Positions 6,580 through 14,890 are shown, counted from the first letter of the stretch. The stretch: DNA of 17,939 bases from Lentisphaeria bacterium UBA7640 (GCA_002483765.1 DLIO01000037.1:1-17939), one strand, 5' to 3'. Notes: generated from the sequence alone by a model not told the origin. Numbers and translations are program-made.

Positions 6580-8742
6580 ATGGCAAATTTTCGGTATCGC
6601 AAACGAAGTAAACAAACGGCGTGGAACCGTGAACTGGATTATACTCAGCGGTTTTTGGTCGCATCGACTTACCGCTTTATGCGGAATTTTCTGGAGCGAC
6701 ATCAGGGACACCTTAACGATGATAGTTTCTTCGTTCCGGTGGCGGAACGGATGGATTTGGAATCTTTGCGACGACTTTTGACCGCAAGCGCGGCACCAGC
6801 ACTCCGGCGCGTTTTACTGGAACTCGGCAAAGGCGAAAAGGTTAATCTCGCACGGGAAAACCCGATAACGCTGATGCACAAACTTTGGGAGCATCCAGGA
6901 AGCAACCAAAGATTCCGCGCCGCACTTAGTGAATATCTTGATACTGAACTCTTGATGTTGCAAGACTCGCTCCAGCAGGATCCGGCCCCTGAAACTAAAC
7001 GTTTTCAGGAGCTTGGAGGTTTTTTCAAACTTTCCGAATCAGAATGTGATTTGCTTCTCTTGCGACGACTTACTGAAGGGTTCTGGAAATGTGGCGATTG
7101 GCATGGAGCTATTTCCTATGGCAAATTCAATCGCATTTCCTGTGCACTCGGAATTTCGGAAACAGAACTTCGGCACATGACCAAATCAGATGCTCGACTC
7201 CGCAAATTAGAATGCCTCGACACCGATCTTGATTTTAACCGCGACTTACTGCCCTATCTCTGTGGCGCTGATGATACTCCGTTGGAGGAAAACTACTTCG
7301 CCAGATACAACGGTGAACTTTTACCATGGGATTTCTTCGGTGATCTCGCAGAAAAACACGGAGCAGTTCTTTCCGCACTGCTCTTAAATAAAAATCGCAC
7401 TGACGGACTTCACATTCTCTTTTACGGTGTGCCAGGAACTGGCAAAACCAGCTTTGCTGCCGCGCTTGCTGAAAAACTCGACCGCACCGCGTATTTCATC
7501 AAACAAGACGTGCGCAACCGCCTTTCCGCAATCCAGATTTGCGAACTTCAGCGCGATCGCGATTCCAGTTTGGTCGTGATCGATGAAGCAGACAAACTGC
7601 TCGATTGTGCCGAAATGAATTTTTTGGGTCTTCGCCGTACCAATGGCGACAAGGGGGAACTCAATGCAGTTCTTGACAGCGTAAAAACGCCGTGCATCTG
7701 GATTACCAATACGCCAGCAAATTCTCTTGACGCCTCCAGTCGTCGCCGATTCGATTATTCTATCGAATTCAAGCCATTGACAGCGGACAATCGTGAACGC
7801 ATCTGGAGCAATGCCGCAGCAAAGCACAATATCAAACTTACCGCTAAAACGGTTACCGTACTGGCTGCGCGTTATCCGGTTTCGGCAGGAGGCATTGAAC
7901 TTGCTCTGCGGAATTGTTCCATTCTCGAAGGTAAAGACGTTGAGGAAAAGATCAAAAAAATTATGGAACCGCATTGCGAATTGATGCGTTCGCCAATCGA
8001 CAAAACATCTGAAATCGCTCGCGAATACATTCTGGATGGATTGAATATCAAAGGCGATCTTATACTTCCAGAAATTATCGAAGCGGTACGGAATTATTTT
8101 GCTGTTTCGGCCAATGACCTTGACAAACCGCGCATGAATCTGCTTCTTTCTGGCCCTCCGGGAACCGGCAAAACTGAATTTGTGAAATATCTCGGAAAAC
8201 AACTTGTGGTTCCAGTCATGACAAAAATGGCGAGCGATATTTTTTCCAAATGGGTCGGCGACACAGAAAAAAACATCGCGGCGGCGTTCGACGAAGCGGA
8301 AGATTCCCGCGCCATTCTCTTTTTTGATGAAATCGACGGCTTGCTTCAGAATCGTGAACGTGCTCACCGCAATTGGGAGGTGACGCAGGTCAACGAACTG
8401 TTGCACCGAATGGAAAACTTCAGCGGTGTGATGATCGGAGCGACGAATTTCATCCACAATCTCGATCCGGCGACCGCGCGCAGGTTCACCTTCAAACTGG
8501 AATTTGATTATCTTGATGACGGTGGAAAACAGATTTTCTTCGAGCGGATGTTCCATACCAAACTAAATTCGGAAGAATCAAAACGACTTGCCACGATTAC
8601 TAATCTCGCTCCCGGCGATTTCCGCACTGCGCGACAAAGCCTTTTCTATCTTGGCAAAGAGATCGACAATGACCGCCGCCTCGCCGCACTGGAACGCGAA
8701 GCAGCCACCAAGGGTTCATCAGCTCAAAAGATGGGGTTTTAA
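6580..8742 (+). CDS. Tandem AAA+ ATPase (two ATPase domains)
   Basis: A 720-residue protein with a helical N-terminal region of about 270 residues that I do not recognise, followed by two AAA+ modules. Module 1 has Walker A GVPGTGKT (283-290), Walker B LVVIDEAD (331-338), sensor TNTP (376-379) and a Arg cluster SRRRFD (387-392). Module 2 has Walker A GPPGTGKT (525-532), the pore-like KWVGDTEKN segment near 557-565, Walker B ILFFDEID (579-586), sensor GATN and Arg pair in ATARRF (631-636). Both sites look intact. The pattern is that of classical AAA unfoldases/remodellers rather than MoxR. The ATG at 6580 has GGGAGGA just upstream. The gene has the same promoter element as moxR and the pcfJ-like gene, so the two ATPases are probably co-expressed. 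Confidence 0.9.
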   Translation: MANFRYRKRSKQTAWNRELDYTQRFLVASTYRFMRNFLERHQGHLNDDSFFVPVAERMDLESLRRLLTASAAPALRRVLLELGKGEKVNLARENPITLMHKLWEHPGSNQRFRAALSEYLDTELLMLQDSLQQDPAPETKRFQELGGFFKLSESECDLLLLRRLTEGFWKCGDWHGAISYGKFNRISCALGISETELRHMTKSDARLRKLECLDTDLDFNRDLLPYLCGADDTPLEENYFARYNGELLPWDFFGDLAEKHGAVLSALLLNKNRTDGLHILFYGVPGTGKTSFAAALAEKLDRTAYFIKQDVRNRLSAIQICELQRDRDSSLVVIDEADKLLDCAEMNFLGLRRTNGDKGELNAVLDSVKTPCIWITNTPANSLDASSRRRFDYSIEFKPLTADNRERIWSNAAAKHNIKLTAKTVTVLAARYPVSAGGIELALRNCSILEGKDVEEKIKKIMEPHCELMRSPIDKTSEIAREYILDGLNIKGDLILPEIIEAVRNYFAVSANDLDKPRMNLLLSGPPGTGKTEFVKYLGKQLVVPVMTKMASDIFSKWVGDTEKNIAAAFDEAEDSRAILFFDEIDGLLQNRERAHRNWEVTQVNELLHRMENFSGVMIGATNFIHNLDPATARRFTFKLEFDYLDDGGKQIFFERMFHTKLNSEESKRLATITNLAPGDFRTARQSLFYLGKEIDNDRRLAALEREAATKGSSAQKMGF

Positions 8743-8855
8743 TTGTGCGAATCAAAGTGTTAGGCCGAAGTTTTTTCGAAGTGAAGATGAAAATTAGTGA
8801 AAGTGTTAATTCCGCAAGCTATCCAAAAGATCAATCAAAAAGGAGATGAGTTTAT

Positions 8856-9233
8856 ATGAAAGAAGGTTTCTGGGGCAATTATCAAACGGAAAAATGGCAT
8901 GAGATCGATGAACATGAAAAGTGGTTACGCCGTGGCGGCAACGCCAAAAAACTTGGCGTTTTGCCGGAAATCATCGCTCGCTTTTCTGAATTCGACAATC
9001 GTGAAACATTGCTGCCATTTGCCTTTGCCAATGCACCGGTCATGCGTTGGCGCGGACATGGGCCAAGCGTTACGTTTGAATTTAATTCCGAAAGTTGGGA
9101 ACAGCCTTTGAGTTTGATCTCAATCTGGTGTAAATTGTCTGCAGGTCCGTATCTCTGTTTACGAATGGTGAATTTTCACAGTATGGAAATTCGCGAAACC
9201 CTCTGGAAGGATTGGAATGGCATATCCGATTGA
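8856..9233 (+). CDS. Small hypothetical protein upstream of the 5'-nucleotidase
   Basis: A 125-residue protein not recognised. It begins MKEGFWGNYQTEKWHEIDEHEKWLRR and is rich in aromatic and charged residues, with no membrane segment or signal peptide. An AAGGAGATGAG ribosome binding site lies about eight bases ahead of the ATG, and its last 17 bases overlap the start of the nucleotidase gene, which supports both being real and coupled. The 113 bases before it hold no copy of the shared promoter element and no clear terminator, so it is probably read through from the dual-AAA gene. Confidence 0.7.
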   Translation: MKEGFWGNYQTEKWHEIDEHEKWLRRGGNAKKLGVLPEIIARFSEFDNRETLLPFAFANAPVMRWRGHGPSVTFEFNSESWEQPLSLISIWCKLSAGPYLCLRMVNFHSMEIRETLWKDWNGISD

Positions 9234-10146
9234 AGAAAAATTAGTGATAGCGGTCGCGTCCAGTACGCTATTTAAACTCGATGAAGCTGATGCAATATTC
9301 CGTAAAGATGGCGTCCGCGCTTATCGCAAATATCAGCGTGAACGCGAAAAGGATATTCTACAACCAGGGCTCGCATTCCCGTTTGTCCGACGTTTTCTTG
9401 AACTCAACGCAATCTTCTCGAAACGTCAGCCAGTCGAAGTCGTGTTACTTTCCCGCAACGATTCCGACACGGGGCTGCGAGTATTTACCAGCATCGAACA
9501 TTACGGTCTCGGCATTGTTCGGGCGGCGTTTACGCGTGGCAATTCTCCGTTCCGCTATATCCCAGCTTACAACGTTTCACTATTCCTTTCTGCCAATGAA
9601 TCAGACGTGATTGAAGCATTGAAAAATGGTTATCCTGCTGGGCGTGTCTTGCCTAACGCCGCCAGTGATGATGAGTCGGATACGGGATTGCGTGTAGCTT
9701 TTGACTTTGACGGGGTAATTGCTGACGATAGCGCCGAAAAGGTGTTTCAAAAAGAAGGCATGGAGGCATTCCATGAGTCGGAAACTGAAAAATCCGACAC
9801 TGCTATTGCTTCGGGACCGCTCGGCGATCTTTTTCGTAAACTCGGGAATTTGCGACAGTTAGAAGACGAACTCGAAGATAGTGATCCAAACTACAAACGT
9901 TTTCTAAAAACTGCCATCGTGACCGCTCGCAGTGCTCCAGCGCATCGTCGGGTCATTACTACGCTACGCAATTGGAATATCACTGTAGATGAAACACATT
10001 TTTTGGGTGGCATGGACAAAGGCCGAATATTGAAAACATTGCGTCCACATATTTTTTTCGATGATCAGCTTCATCCTCATCTAAATGCAGCGCAGGAATT
10101 TACCCTATCGGTGCATATCCCATTTGGTATCGCCGCAGAAAAATAA
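9217..10146 (+). CDS. Cytosolic-type 5'-nucleotidase
   Basis: A 309-residue protein matching the 5'-nucleotidase family related to animal cytosolic nucleotidase I (PF06189-type). Diagnostic stretches are LVIAVASSTLF at the N-terminus, AYRKYQRE near 35-42, VVLLSRNDSDTGLRVF near 75-90, then the HAD-like AFDFDGVIADD at 161-171, VTARSAPAH near 235-243, FLGGMDKG and the acidic FFDDQ at 280-284. The family hydrolyses nucleoside monophosphates in the cytoplasm. All motifs appear intact and the length is normal. GGAAGG lies ahead of the ATG. Its place at the end of an accessory ATPase operon is unusual for a nucleotide salvage enzyme. It may remove nucleotides as part of the system, but it could equally be an independent passenger. 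Confidence 0.87.
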   Translation: MAYPIEEKLVIAVASSTLFKLDEADAIFRKDGVRAYRKYQREREKDILQPGLAFPFVRRFLELNAIFSKRQPVEVVLLSRNDSDTGLRVFTSIEHYGLGIVRAAFTRGNSPFRYIPAYNVSLFLSANESDVIEALKNGYPAGRVLPNAASDDESDTGLRVAFDFDGVIADDSAEKVFQKEGMEAFHESETEKSDTAIASGPLGDLFRKLGNLRQLEDELEDSDPNYKRFLKTAIVTARSAPAHRRVITTLRNWNITVDETHFLGGMDKGRILKTLRPHIFFDDQLHPHLNAAQEFTLSVHIPFGIAAEK

Positions 10147-10311
10147 GCATATATTCTGGAAAATCACTTCATCAACTTCATGACTTATTCAAAACTTTTA
10201 AAAAGTTATGGTTGTTTCGGAAATTTGACGGCAATCTATTCTCCACAAAGAAAGCCTTCCGAAAACATCACAAGTCGCAAAGGTTTTTTAACTCAACGGC
10301 TTTTGAAGATG

Positions 10312-10344
10312 AAAAAAAGCGTCAATCAGATGTCTGATTGACGC
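10312..10344 (-). terminator. Intrinsic terminator of tRNA-His
   Basis: A perfect 12-bp stem (GCGTCAATCAGA with TCTGATTGACGC, two bases between) is followed on the minus strand by seven T residues (10318-10312). It starts 13 bases beyond the tRNA-His 3' end, in the correct direction. On the plus strand the hairpin is followed by A residues, so it is not expected to stop transcription from the nucleotidase side. Confidence 0.85.
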
Positions 10345-10357
10345 AAAAAATTCAGAA

Positions 10358-10434
10358 TGGGGTGGATGAGGGGATTTGAACCCCCGACCTCCTGGGCCAC
10401 AACCAGGCGCTCTAACCAACTGAGCTACAACCAC
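10358..10434 (-). tRNA. tRNA-His (anticodon GUG)
   Basis: On the minus strand the cloverleaf reads GTGGTTG (acceptor), D arm GCTC...GAGC, anticodon arm CCTGG-TTGTGGC-CCAGG with anticodon GTG, T arm with GGTTCAAATCC, and 3' CATCCAC-C-CCA. The discriminator is C and the base before position 1 is G, both hallmarks of bacterial tRNA-His. CCA is encoded. One U-U mismatch is visible in the acceptor stem (position 5-68). Confidence 0.95.
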
Positions 10435-10453
10435 CATTTAGTGAGAAAAGTTT

Positions 10454-10481
10454 AATATATTTCATTCGTTGATTTTTGCAA
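10454..10481 (-). promoter_or_regulatory. Promoter of tRNA-His
   Basis: On the minus strand TTGCAA (10481-10476) and TATATT (10459-10454) are 16 bases apart, with the tRNA starting about 20 bases downstream. Confidence 0.55.
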
Positions 10482-10512
10482 CCTTGACTATGAGGTTTTT
10501 AATCTTTTTAAA

Positions 10513-10540
10513 TTGACTTTTGCCGTATTCGTGGTAAATT
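10513..10540 (+). promoter_or_regulatory. Promoter of serA
   Basis: TTGACT (10513-10518) and TAAATT (10535-10540) are 16 bases apart, about 60 bases ahead of the serA start. No other control element such as a riboswitch is apparent in the leader. Confidence 0.45.
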
Positions 10541-10603
10541 CTTAACCTTTATTATTCCAATAACTTTGTATCTATATTTACCAAAATCAACTTGGAGCGT
10601 TTC

Positions 10604-12178
10604 ATGAAAAAAGTATTAATCCCCACCAAACTGGATAAATTTGCCGCTAATTTATTGAGACAAAAAGGCTACATCGTGACGCTTGACGACAGTACCCCAT
10701 TGATCGACTTGGCACGCGATAATAGCGATACTGAAGTGATGATTGTCCGCAGCGAAAAAATCACTGCTGAAATTATTGACTTAATGCCAAAACTCCGTTT
10801 AATTGTTCGTGCTGGTGCTGGTTACAACACTATCGACACTAAATATGCTCGCCGTAAAAATATTGACGTGATGAATACTCCTGGCGCTAATGCTAATGCT
10901 GTTGCCGAGGAAGTCATTGCTATGGTTTTGGCGGCATTCCGCCATGTGGTTAGTGGCGATGCTACGATGCGTGAAGGGAAATGGGAAAAGAAATCAATGC
11001 TCGGTTCCGAACTTTCTGGCAAAACGATTGGCGTTATCGGTTTGGGGAATATTGGTCGTTTACTGGTAAAACGCCTCAGTGGTTTTGAGATGCGAGTTCT
11101 TGGTTACGATCCGATGATTCCTGAGTCATACGCAGGAAAGTTGGGAATTGAAATGTGTGAAGTGGAGAAGATTTTTGCTGAAGCCGATATTATCTCCCTC
11201 CACGTGCCAGAAATTCCTGAAACTAAAAATATGGTCAATGCCGAACGTCTCCAGTTAATGAAACCAGGGGCAGTTTTAGTCAATTGTGCCCGCGCGGGTA
11301 TCATCAATGAAGATGATCTGAGGAGCGCCAAGGCTGAAAAAAATATCGTTTTCTGTAATGATGTTTACCAGAAAGATGAGCCAGGCATGAAGAGTGTCGT
11401 CGATATTGCTGATATTATGCTCCCACATCTTGGCGCAAATACCAAAGAAGCCAACTTTAACGCCGCCAAAATGGCCGCCGATCAGACTATTGCGTATTTT
11501 GAACAGGGCATTACCAACTGCGTAGTCAACAAAGAGATTCCTGACGGCTTGGATGAAAAATTCCAAAAGTTGGCCTTTGTATTATCAGGAATCGCAAAAA
11601 GCGCGCTTGGCAAAAATGTCGTTCCAGAACGAATCGAAACCAGTTTCTACGGCGAGCTCAGTCAATATGCCAAATGGATGTTGGCTCCTGTCACCGCTGG
11701 CATTTGTGGCGATTTTGATCCACACACCGATGCTGCGGACGCCAAGTCGTTTCTCGCATCACGCGGAATTGAGTTTATTAATCGCGAGACTGACGAAAGC
11801 AAACAATATGGCAACTCCATGACGATTGATGTTTGTTGCTTGGGAACCAAACCAGCTTGTGTCAGTCTGCGCGGAACTATCGCGGAAAATAATATGATGG
11901 TTTCCCGTATCGCTAATTATGACAAACTTTACCTTGAGCCGAGCGGCTACAATCTATTTATCGAATATGATGATGCTCCTGGCGTTCTCGGAAAAATCAC
12001 TGGCTTGCTTGGTGAAAAACATATCAACATTATGGATATTCGCGCGCCTCAGGATCTGAAGAACAACCGTTCGCTTGCTGTAATCAAAACCAATATGGAA
12101 GTGCCTAATATTCTGATCGAAAAAATTAAAGAAAACGCCAAGGCAATCAACGTTTTTAAATTCACCTGGACGGAGTAA
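10604..12178 (+). CDS. serA: D-3-phosphoglycerate dehydrogenase
   Basis: The product catalyses NAD-dependent oxidation of 3-phosphoglycerate, the first committed step of serine synthesis. It has 524 residues, the long form of the enzyme. The substrate-binding region contains RSEKIT and VRAGAGYNTID (near 68-78), the NAD-binding fold has GLGNIG at 146-151, and the catalytic Arg-Glu-His set is visible as R230 (NCARAG), E259 (QKDEP) and H275 (LPHLGANT). An intervening domain precedes a C-terminal ACT domain (about 450-524, beginning LFIEYDDAPGVLGKITGLL), which in this family binds serine for feedback control. The ATG at 10604 follows GGAG by six bases; an in-frame TTG four codons earlier overlaps that binding site and is unlikely. 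The gene stands alone between two tRNA genes. Confidence 0.95.
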   Translation: MKKVLIPTKLDKFAANLLRQKGYIVTLDDSTPLIDLARDNSDTEVMIVRSEKITAEIIDLMPKLRLIVRAGAGYNTIDTKYARRKNIDVMNTPGANANAVAEEVIAMVLAAFRHVVSGDATMREGKWEKKSMLGSELSGKTIGVIGLGNIGRLLVKRLSGFEMRVLGYDPMIPESYAGKLGIEMCEVEKIFAEADIISLHVPEIPETKNMVNAERLQLMKPGAVLVNCARAGIINEDDLRSAKAEKNIVFCNDVYQKDEPGMKSVVDIADIMLPHLGANTKEANFNAAKMAADQTIAYFEQGITNCVVNKEIPDGLDEKFQKLAFVLSGIAKSALGKNVVPERIETSFYGELSQYAKWMLAPVTAGICGDFDPHTDAADAKSFLASRGIEFINRETDESKQYGNSMTIDVCCLGTKPACVSLRGTIAENNMMVSRIANYDKLYLEPSGYNLFIEYDDAPGVLGKITGLLGEKHINIMDIRAPQDLKNNRSLAVIKTNMEVPNILIEKIKENAKAINVFKFTWTE

Positions 12179-12296
12179 TTAAGCCGTCTTTTGTAGAAAA
12201 ATGAACGTGATTTATGGGTTTAAAATATTGAGAATAATCCATATTTCCAGGAATGTATTCCTCGGTTGAGGTGATATATTAGTTTTTCTACAATCC

Positions 12297-12385
12297 GGAG
12301 AGATGGCTGAGTGGTCGAAGGCGGCGGTCTCGAAAACCGTTGTGCGGTCTCCGCACCGAGAGTTCAAATCTCTCTCTCTCCGCCA
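12297..12385 (+). tRNA. tRNA-Ser (anticodon CGA)
   Basis: Acceptor strands GGAGAGA and TCTCTCC pair fully, with discriminator G and encoded CCA. The anticodon arm is GCGGT-CTCGAAA-ACCGT, giving anticodon CGA for codon UCG. A long variable arm (TGCGGTCTCCGCA hairpin) and GTTCAAATC T loop are typical of serine tRNA. A TATATT at 12275-12280 could be the -10; the -35 is not clear. Five T residues follow directly. Confidence 0.95.
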
Positions 12386-12462
12386 TTTTTCTATTTAAAT
12401 TCTTAATGCTTTATTTCAAGTCCATGAACCGATGCTTCAAGACGACTTAACTTAGTTCAGTG

Positions 12463-12495
12463 AATTAGCGCGCGCATAATGCGCGCGCGAATTTA
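12463..12495. repeat. GC-rich dispersed palindrome, copy 1
   Basis: Two 15-base arms (AATTAGCGCGCGCAT and ATGCGCGCGCGAATT) flank one A and match at 14 of 15 positions. A second copy sits at the end of dxr with one difference in 33 bases. Here it lies in the 322-base gap between tRNA-Ser and folE, which otherwise shows only a folE promoter and no convincing gene. Confidence 0.85.
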
Positions 12496-12642
12496 AGAGT
12501 GCGAGTTATGACTTTTAATCATAAAAATATTGGTGTCGTGTTTATGTGTTTATGTGTTCATGTTCTGAAATTGGGGAACCTCGGGAATAGGGCGATATAT
12601 CTTATGAAAACCATGAAATTTAATTCCCTGGCCACTGCCATA

Positions 12643-12671
12643 TTGCATAAAAGCTATTACAGGAGTATATT
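12643..12671 (+). promoter_or_regulatory. Promoter of folE
   Basis: TTGCAT (12643-12648) and TATATT (12666-12671) are 17 bases apart, about 36 bases ahead of the ATG. Confidence 0.5.
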
Positions 12672-12707
12672 TCCTTTTATTTTTTACGTAAGGAATTGAT
12701 TGGTTTT

Positions 12708-13250
12708 ATGGAAAACGAAGTAAAAAACATCTTGATAGGGATTGGTGAAGACCCTACTCGCGAAGGATTAATCGGTACGCCGGAACGCGTGACGAAAAGT
12801 CTCGAATATTTGACTCGAGGTTATCACCAGAATATTGACGAGGTCATAAATGGAGCGATTTTTACTGCTTCGTCTGACGATATGATCATTGTTAAAAATA
12901 TTGAATTTTACAGTATGTGCGAACATCATATGCTCCCTTTTTTCGGGAAGTGCCATATTGGTTACATTCCAGAGGGCAAAATTATCGGAGTCAGCAAGCT
13001 GGCGCGATTAGTGGATATGTTTGCCCGGCGTTTGCAAATTCAGGAACGGCTCACTCACCAAGTGGCTCAGAGTATTATGGCTGTCCTTGGGAGCTCTGGC
13101 GCGGGCGTGGTGATGGAAGCGCAACATATGTGTATGCTGATGCGTGGCGTGGAAAAACAGAATTCGGTGATGACTACTTCAGCAATGCTCGGTAGTTTTC
13201 GCAAAGAAGCTAGTACGCGCGACGAATTCCTGACACTGATCAAGGATTGA
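12708..13250 (+). CDS. folE: GTP cyclohydrolase I
   Basis: Converts GTP to 7,8-dihydroneopterin triphosphate, the first step of folate synthesis (and an entry to queuosine). The product is about 180 residues, the usual bacterial size. It contains EDPTREGLIGTPERV near the N-terminus and the catalytic SMCEHHMLPFFGKCHIGY, giving zinc ligands C71 and H74, with the third ligand C142 in HMCMLMRGV. The ATG at 12708 follows AAGGA at a rather long 13 bases. A TTG at 12696 in the same frame is too close to that site. The gene leads a compact run with dtd and dxr, with no terminator between them. Confidence 0.95.
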   Translation: MENEVKNILIGIGEDPTREGLIGTPERVTKSLEYLTRGYHQNIDEVINGAIFTASSDDMIIVKNIEFYSMCEHHMLPFFGKCHIGYIPEGKIIGVSKLARLVDMFARRLQIQERLTHQVAQSIMAVLGSSGAGVVMEAQHMCMLMRGVEKQNSVMTTSAMLGSFRKEASTRDEFLTLIKD

Positions 13251-13253
13251 TGG

Positions 13254-13700
13254 ATGCGCGTCTTAATTCAAAGAGTTAAAACGGGTTCAGTCACTATTGA
13301 CGGCGTAGAAAAACGTAGCATTGGAGCAGGAATAGTTATTCTACTTGGAATTACTCACGGCGATACGATTAATGACGTTCGTTATCTGGTAGAAAAATCT
13401 GCTAATTTACGGATCTTTGAAGATACGCAAGGAAAAATGAACTTATCGCTGTCTGACATCGGCGGTGATGTTCTTATAATTTCGCAGTTCACACTTTACG
13501 GGAACTGTCAAAAAGGACGCCGTCCCGGATTTGAGGACGCAGCGCCCCCTGAATACGCAATTCCGCTGTACGAGAAATTTATTGAAGAATTCAAAAAAAC
13601 CTCATTGCAAGTTGTTACCGGCGAGTTCGGTGCAACGATGCTGGTGGATATTCAAAACGACGGGCCAGTAACCTTGATGCTGGAATCGACGCAACGTTAA
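13254..13700 (+). CDS. dtd: D-aminoacyl-tRNA deacylase
   Basis: Removes D-amino acids (and glycine from mischarged tRNA-Ala) from tRNA, a cytoplasmic proofreading enzyme acting as a homodimer. The 148-residue product has normal length and the family signatures: MRVLIQRV at the start, SQFTLYGNC near 77-85 and the Gly-Pro loop NDGPVTL near 136-142, where the cross-subunit Gly-cis-Pro motif sits. Its ATG lies three bases after the folE stop, with no separate promoter visible, so it is almost certainly co-transcribed. Confidence 0.95.
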   Translation: MRVLIQRVKTGSVTIDGVEKRSIGAGIVILLGITHGDTINDVRYLVEKSANLRIFEDTQGKMNLSLSDIGGDVLIISQFTLYGNCQKGRRPGFEDAAPPEYAIPLYEKFIEEFKKTSLQVVTGEFGATMLVDIQNDGPVTLMLESTQR

Positions 13701-13716
13701 CATTTAAAGTGAATTT

Positions 13717-14874
13717 ATGAAAAAACGAATTGTTGTTCTTGGTTCAACCGGTTCTATCGGAGAAAACACCATGGCGGTGTTGCGTGCTTTGCCGGAACGT
13801 TTTGAAGTTTACGGTTTGGCAGCGGCAACTAACGCTGAACGTCTGGGACAGCAAGTTGCCGAATTCCATTGCCCACACGCGGTCATAGCGGATATCAATT
13901 TAGTTGATCAAGTAAAAAAACACGTTCCCGAGTGCCAAGTTACCTCCGGCACTGAAGCTTTGACCGAATTAGTCAGTTCTCCAGATGTCGATATTATTCT
14001 TTGCGCAATTGTTGGAACGGGTAGTTTATTACCAGTATTGCGAGCACTAGAACTCGGGAAAACGGTGGCATTGGCGAGTAAAGAGATTTTGGTAATGGCC
14101 GGAGAATTGGTGATGGCGGCGGCAAAACGAGGCGGCGGCAAAATTATTCCGGTGGACAGCGAACATAGTGCAATTTTTCAGTGTTTGCTTTCTGGCAATA
14201 ATACTTTAGAGGCCAAACGTTTAATCTTAACCGCTAGCGGTGGCGCCTTTCGCGAAACCCCGCTGGCAGAACTGAAAAACGCAACAGTTAAACAAGCACT
14301 CAATCATCCAGCGTGGTCTATGGGACCTAAAGTTACGATTGATTCTGCAACGATGATGAACAAAGCACTGGAAGTTATCGAAGCGTATTTTTTGTTTGGC
14401 ATTCCGTTCGAAAATATCGATGTGCTGGTTCATCCACAAGCAATTGTTCATTCGTTAGTCGAATTCACTGATGGTTGTGTAATTGCGCAGATGTCTGAAC
14501 CCGATATGAGATTGCCAATCCAGTACGCTTTGACGTGGCCGGAACGCTGTAATGGCGGACTAAAGCGACTCAATCTGGCTGCTACTGGCTCGCTAGATTT
14601 TGCAAATCCGTGTCCCGAGCGTTATCCCGCTCTAGAGTTAGGATATACTGCGCTGAGGTGTGGCGGCACAATGCCTGCAGTGCTAAATGCCGCCAATGAA
14701 GCAGCGGTGGAACTGTTTCGCTCTGGTGAAATCGGCTACACTGATATTTGCAAAACCATCAAAAAAGTGATGGCGGAGCATTGCACTATCGCTGCACCGA
14801 ATCTGGAACAGATTATGGCTGCGGACGCTTGGGCAAGAACAAAAGTAGAGGCTATGAAATTAGCGCGCGCATAA
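13717..14874 (+). CDS. dxr: 1-deoxy-D-xylulose 5-phosphate reductoisomerase
   Basis: Catalyses the NADPH-dependent conversion of DXP to MEP, the committed step of the non-mevalonate isoprenoid pathway. The 385-residue product has the NADPH loop LGSTGSIGENT (8-18), ASKEILVMAGE, the metal-binding PVDSEHSAIFQ (D147, E149) and E219 in NKALEVIEA, the flexible loop around HPAWSMGPKVTIDSATMMNKA, and HPQAIVHSLVEF. The usual EHNAIFQ reads EHSAIFQ here. The start has only a weak purine-rich site 16 bases after dtd. The last codons (LARA and the stop) are supplied by a dispersed palindrome, so the original C-terminus was probably altered by its insertion. ispG of the same pathway lies two genes downstream. 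Confidence 0.95.
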   Translation: MKKRIVVLGSTGSIGENTMAVLRALPERFEVYGLAAATNAERLGQQVAEFHCPHAVIADINLVDQVKKHVPECQVTSGTEALTELVSSPDVDIILCAIVGTGSLLPVLRALELGKTVALASKEILVMAGELVMAAAKRGGGKIIPVDSEHSAIFQCLLSGNNTLEAKRLILTASGGAFRETPLAELKNATVKQALNHPAWSMGPKVTIDSATMMNKALEVIEAYFLFGIPFENIDVLVHPQAIVHSLVEFTDGCVIAQMSEPDMRLPIQYALTWPERCNGGLKRLNLAATGSLDFANPCPERYPALELGYTALRCGGTMPAVLNAANEAAVELFRSGEIGYTDICKTIKKVMAEHCTIAAPNLEQIMAADAWARTKVEAMKLARA

Positions 14875-14890
14875 TGCGCGCGTGAATTTA
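14858..14890. repeat. GC-rich dispersed palindrome, copy 2, overlapping the dxr stop
   Basis: It differs from copy 1 at one of 33 bases (C to T in the right arm). The dxr TAA (14872-14874) is the centre of the palindrome. No T tract follows, so it is not a classical intrinsic terminator, although a hairpin could form in the mRNA. Confidence 0.85.

Noticed and set aside
7384..8556. Minus-strand open frame of 390 codons opposite the tandem-AAA gene
   Set aside because: It is antisense to a gene with two intact Walker A/B pairs; its length follows from codon bias and the product shows no domain.
12499..12699. 66-codon frame between tRNA-Ser and folE
   Set aside because: There is no ribosome binding site or family resemblance, and it crosses the likely folE promoter.
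12463..14890. Two similar palindromes considered as a CRISPR array
   Set aside because: There are only two copies 2.4 kb apart with genes between them, with no regular spacers and no cas genes.
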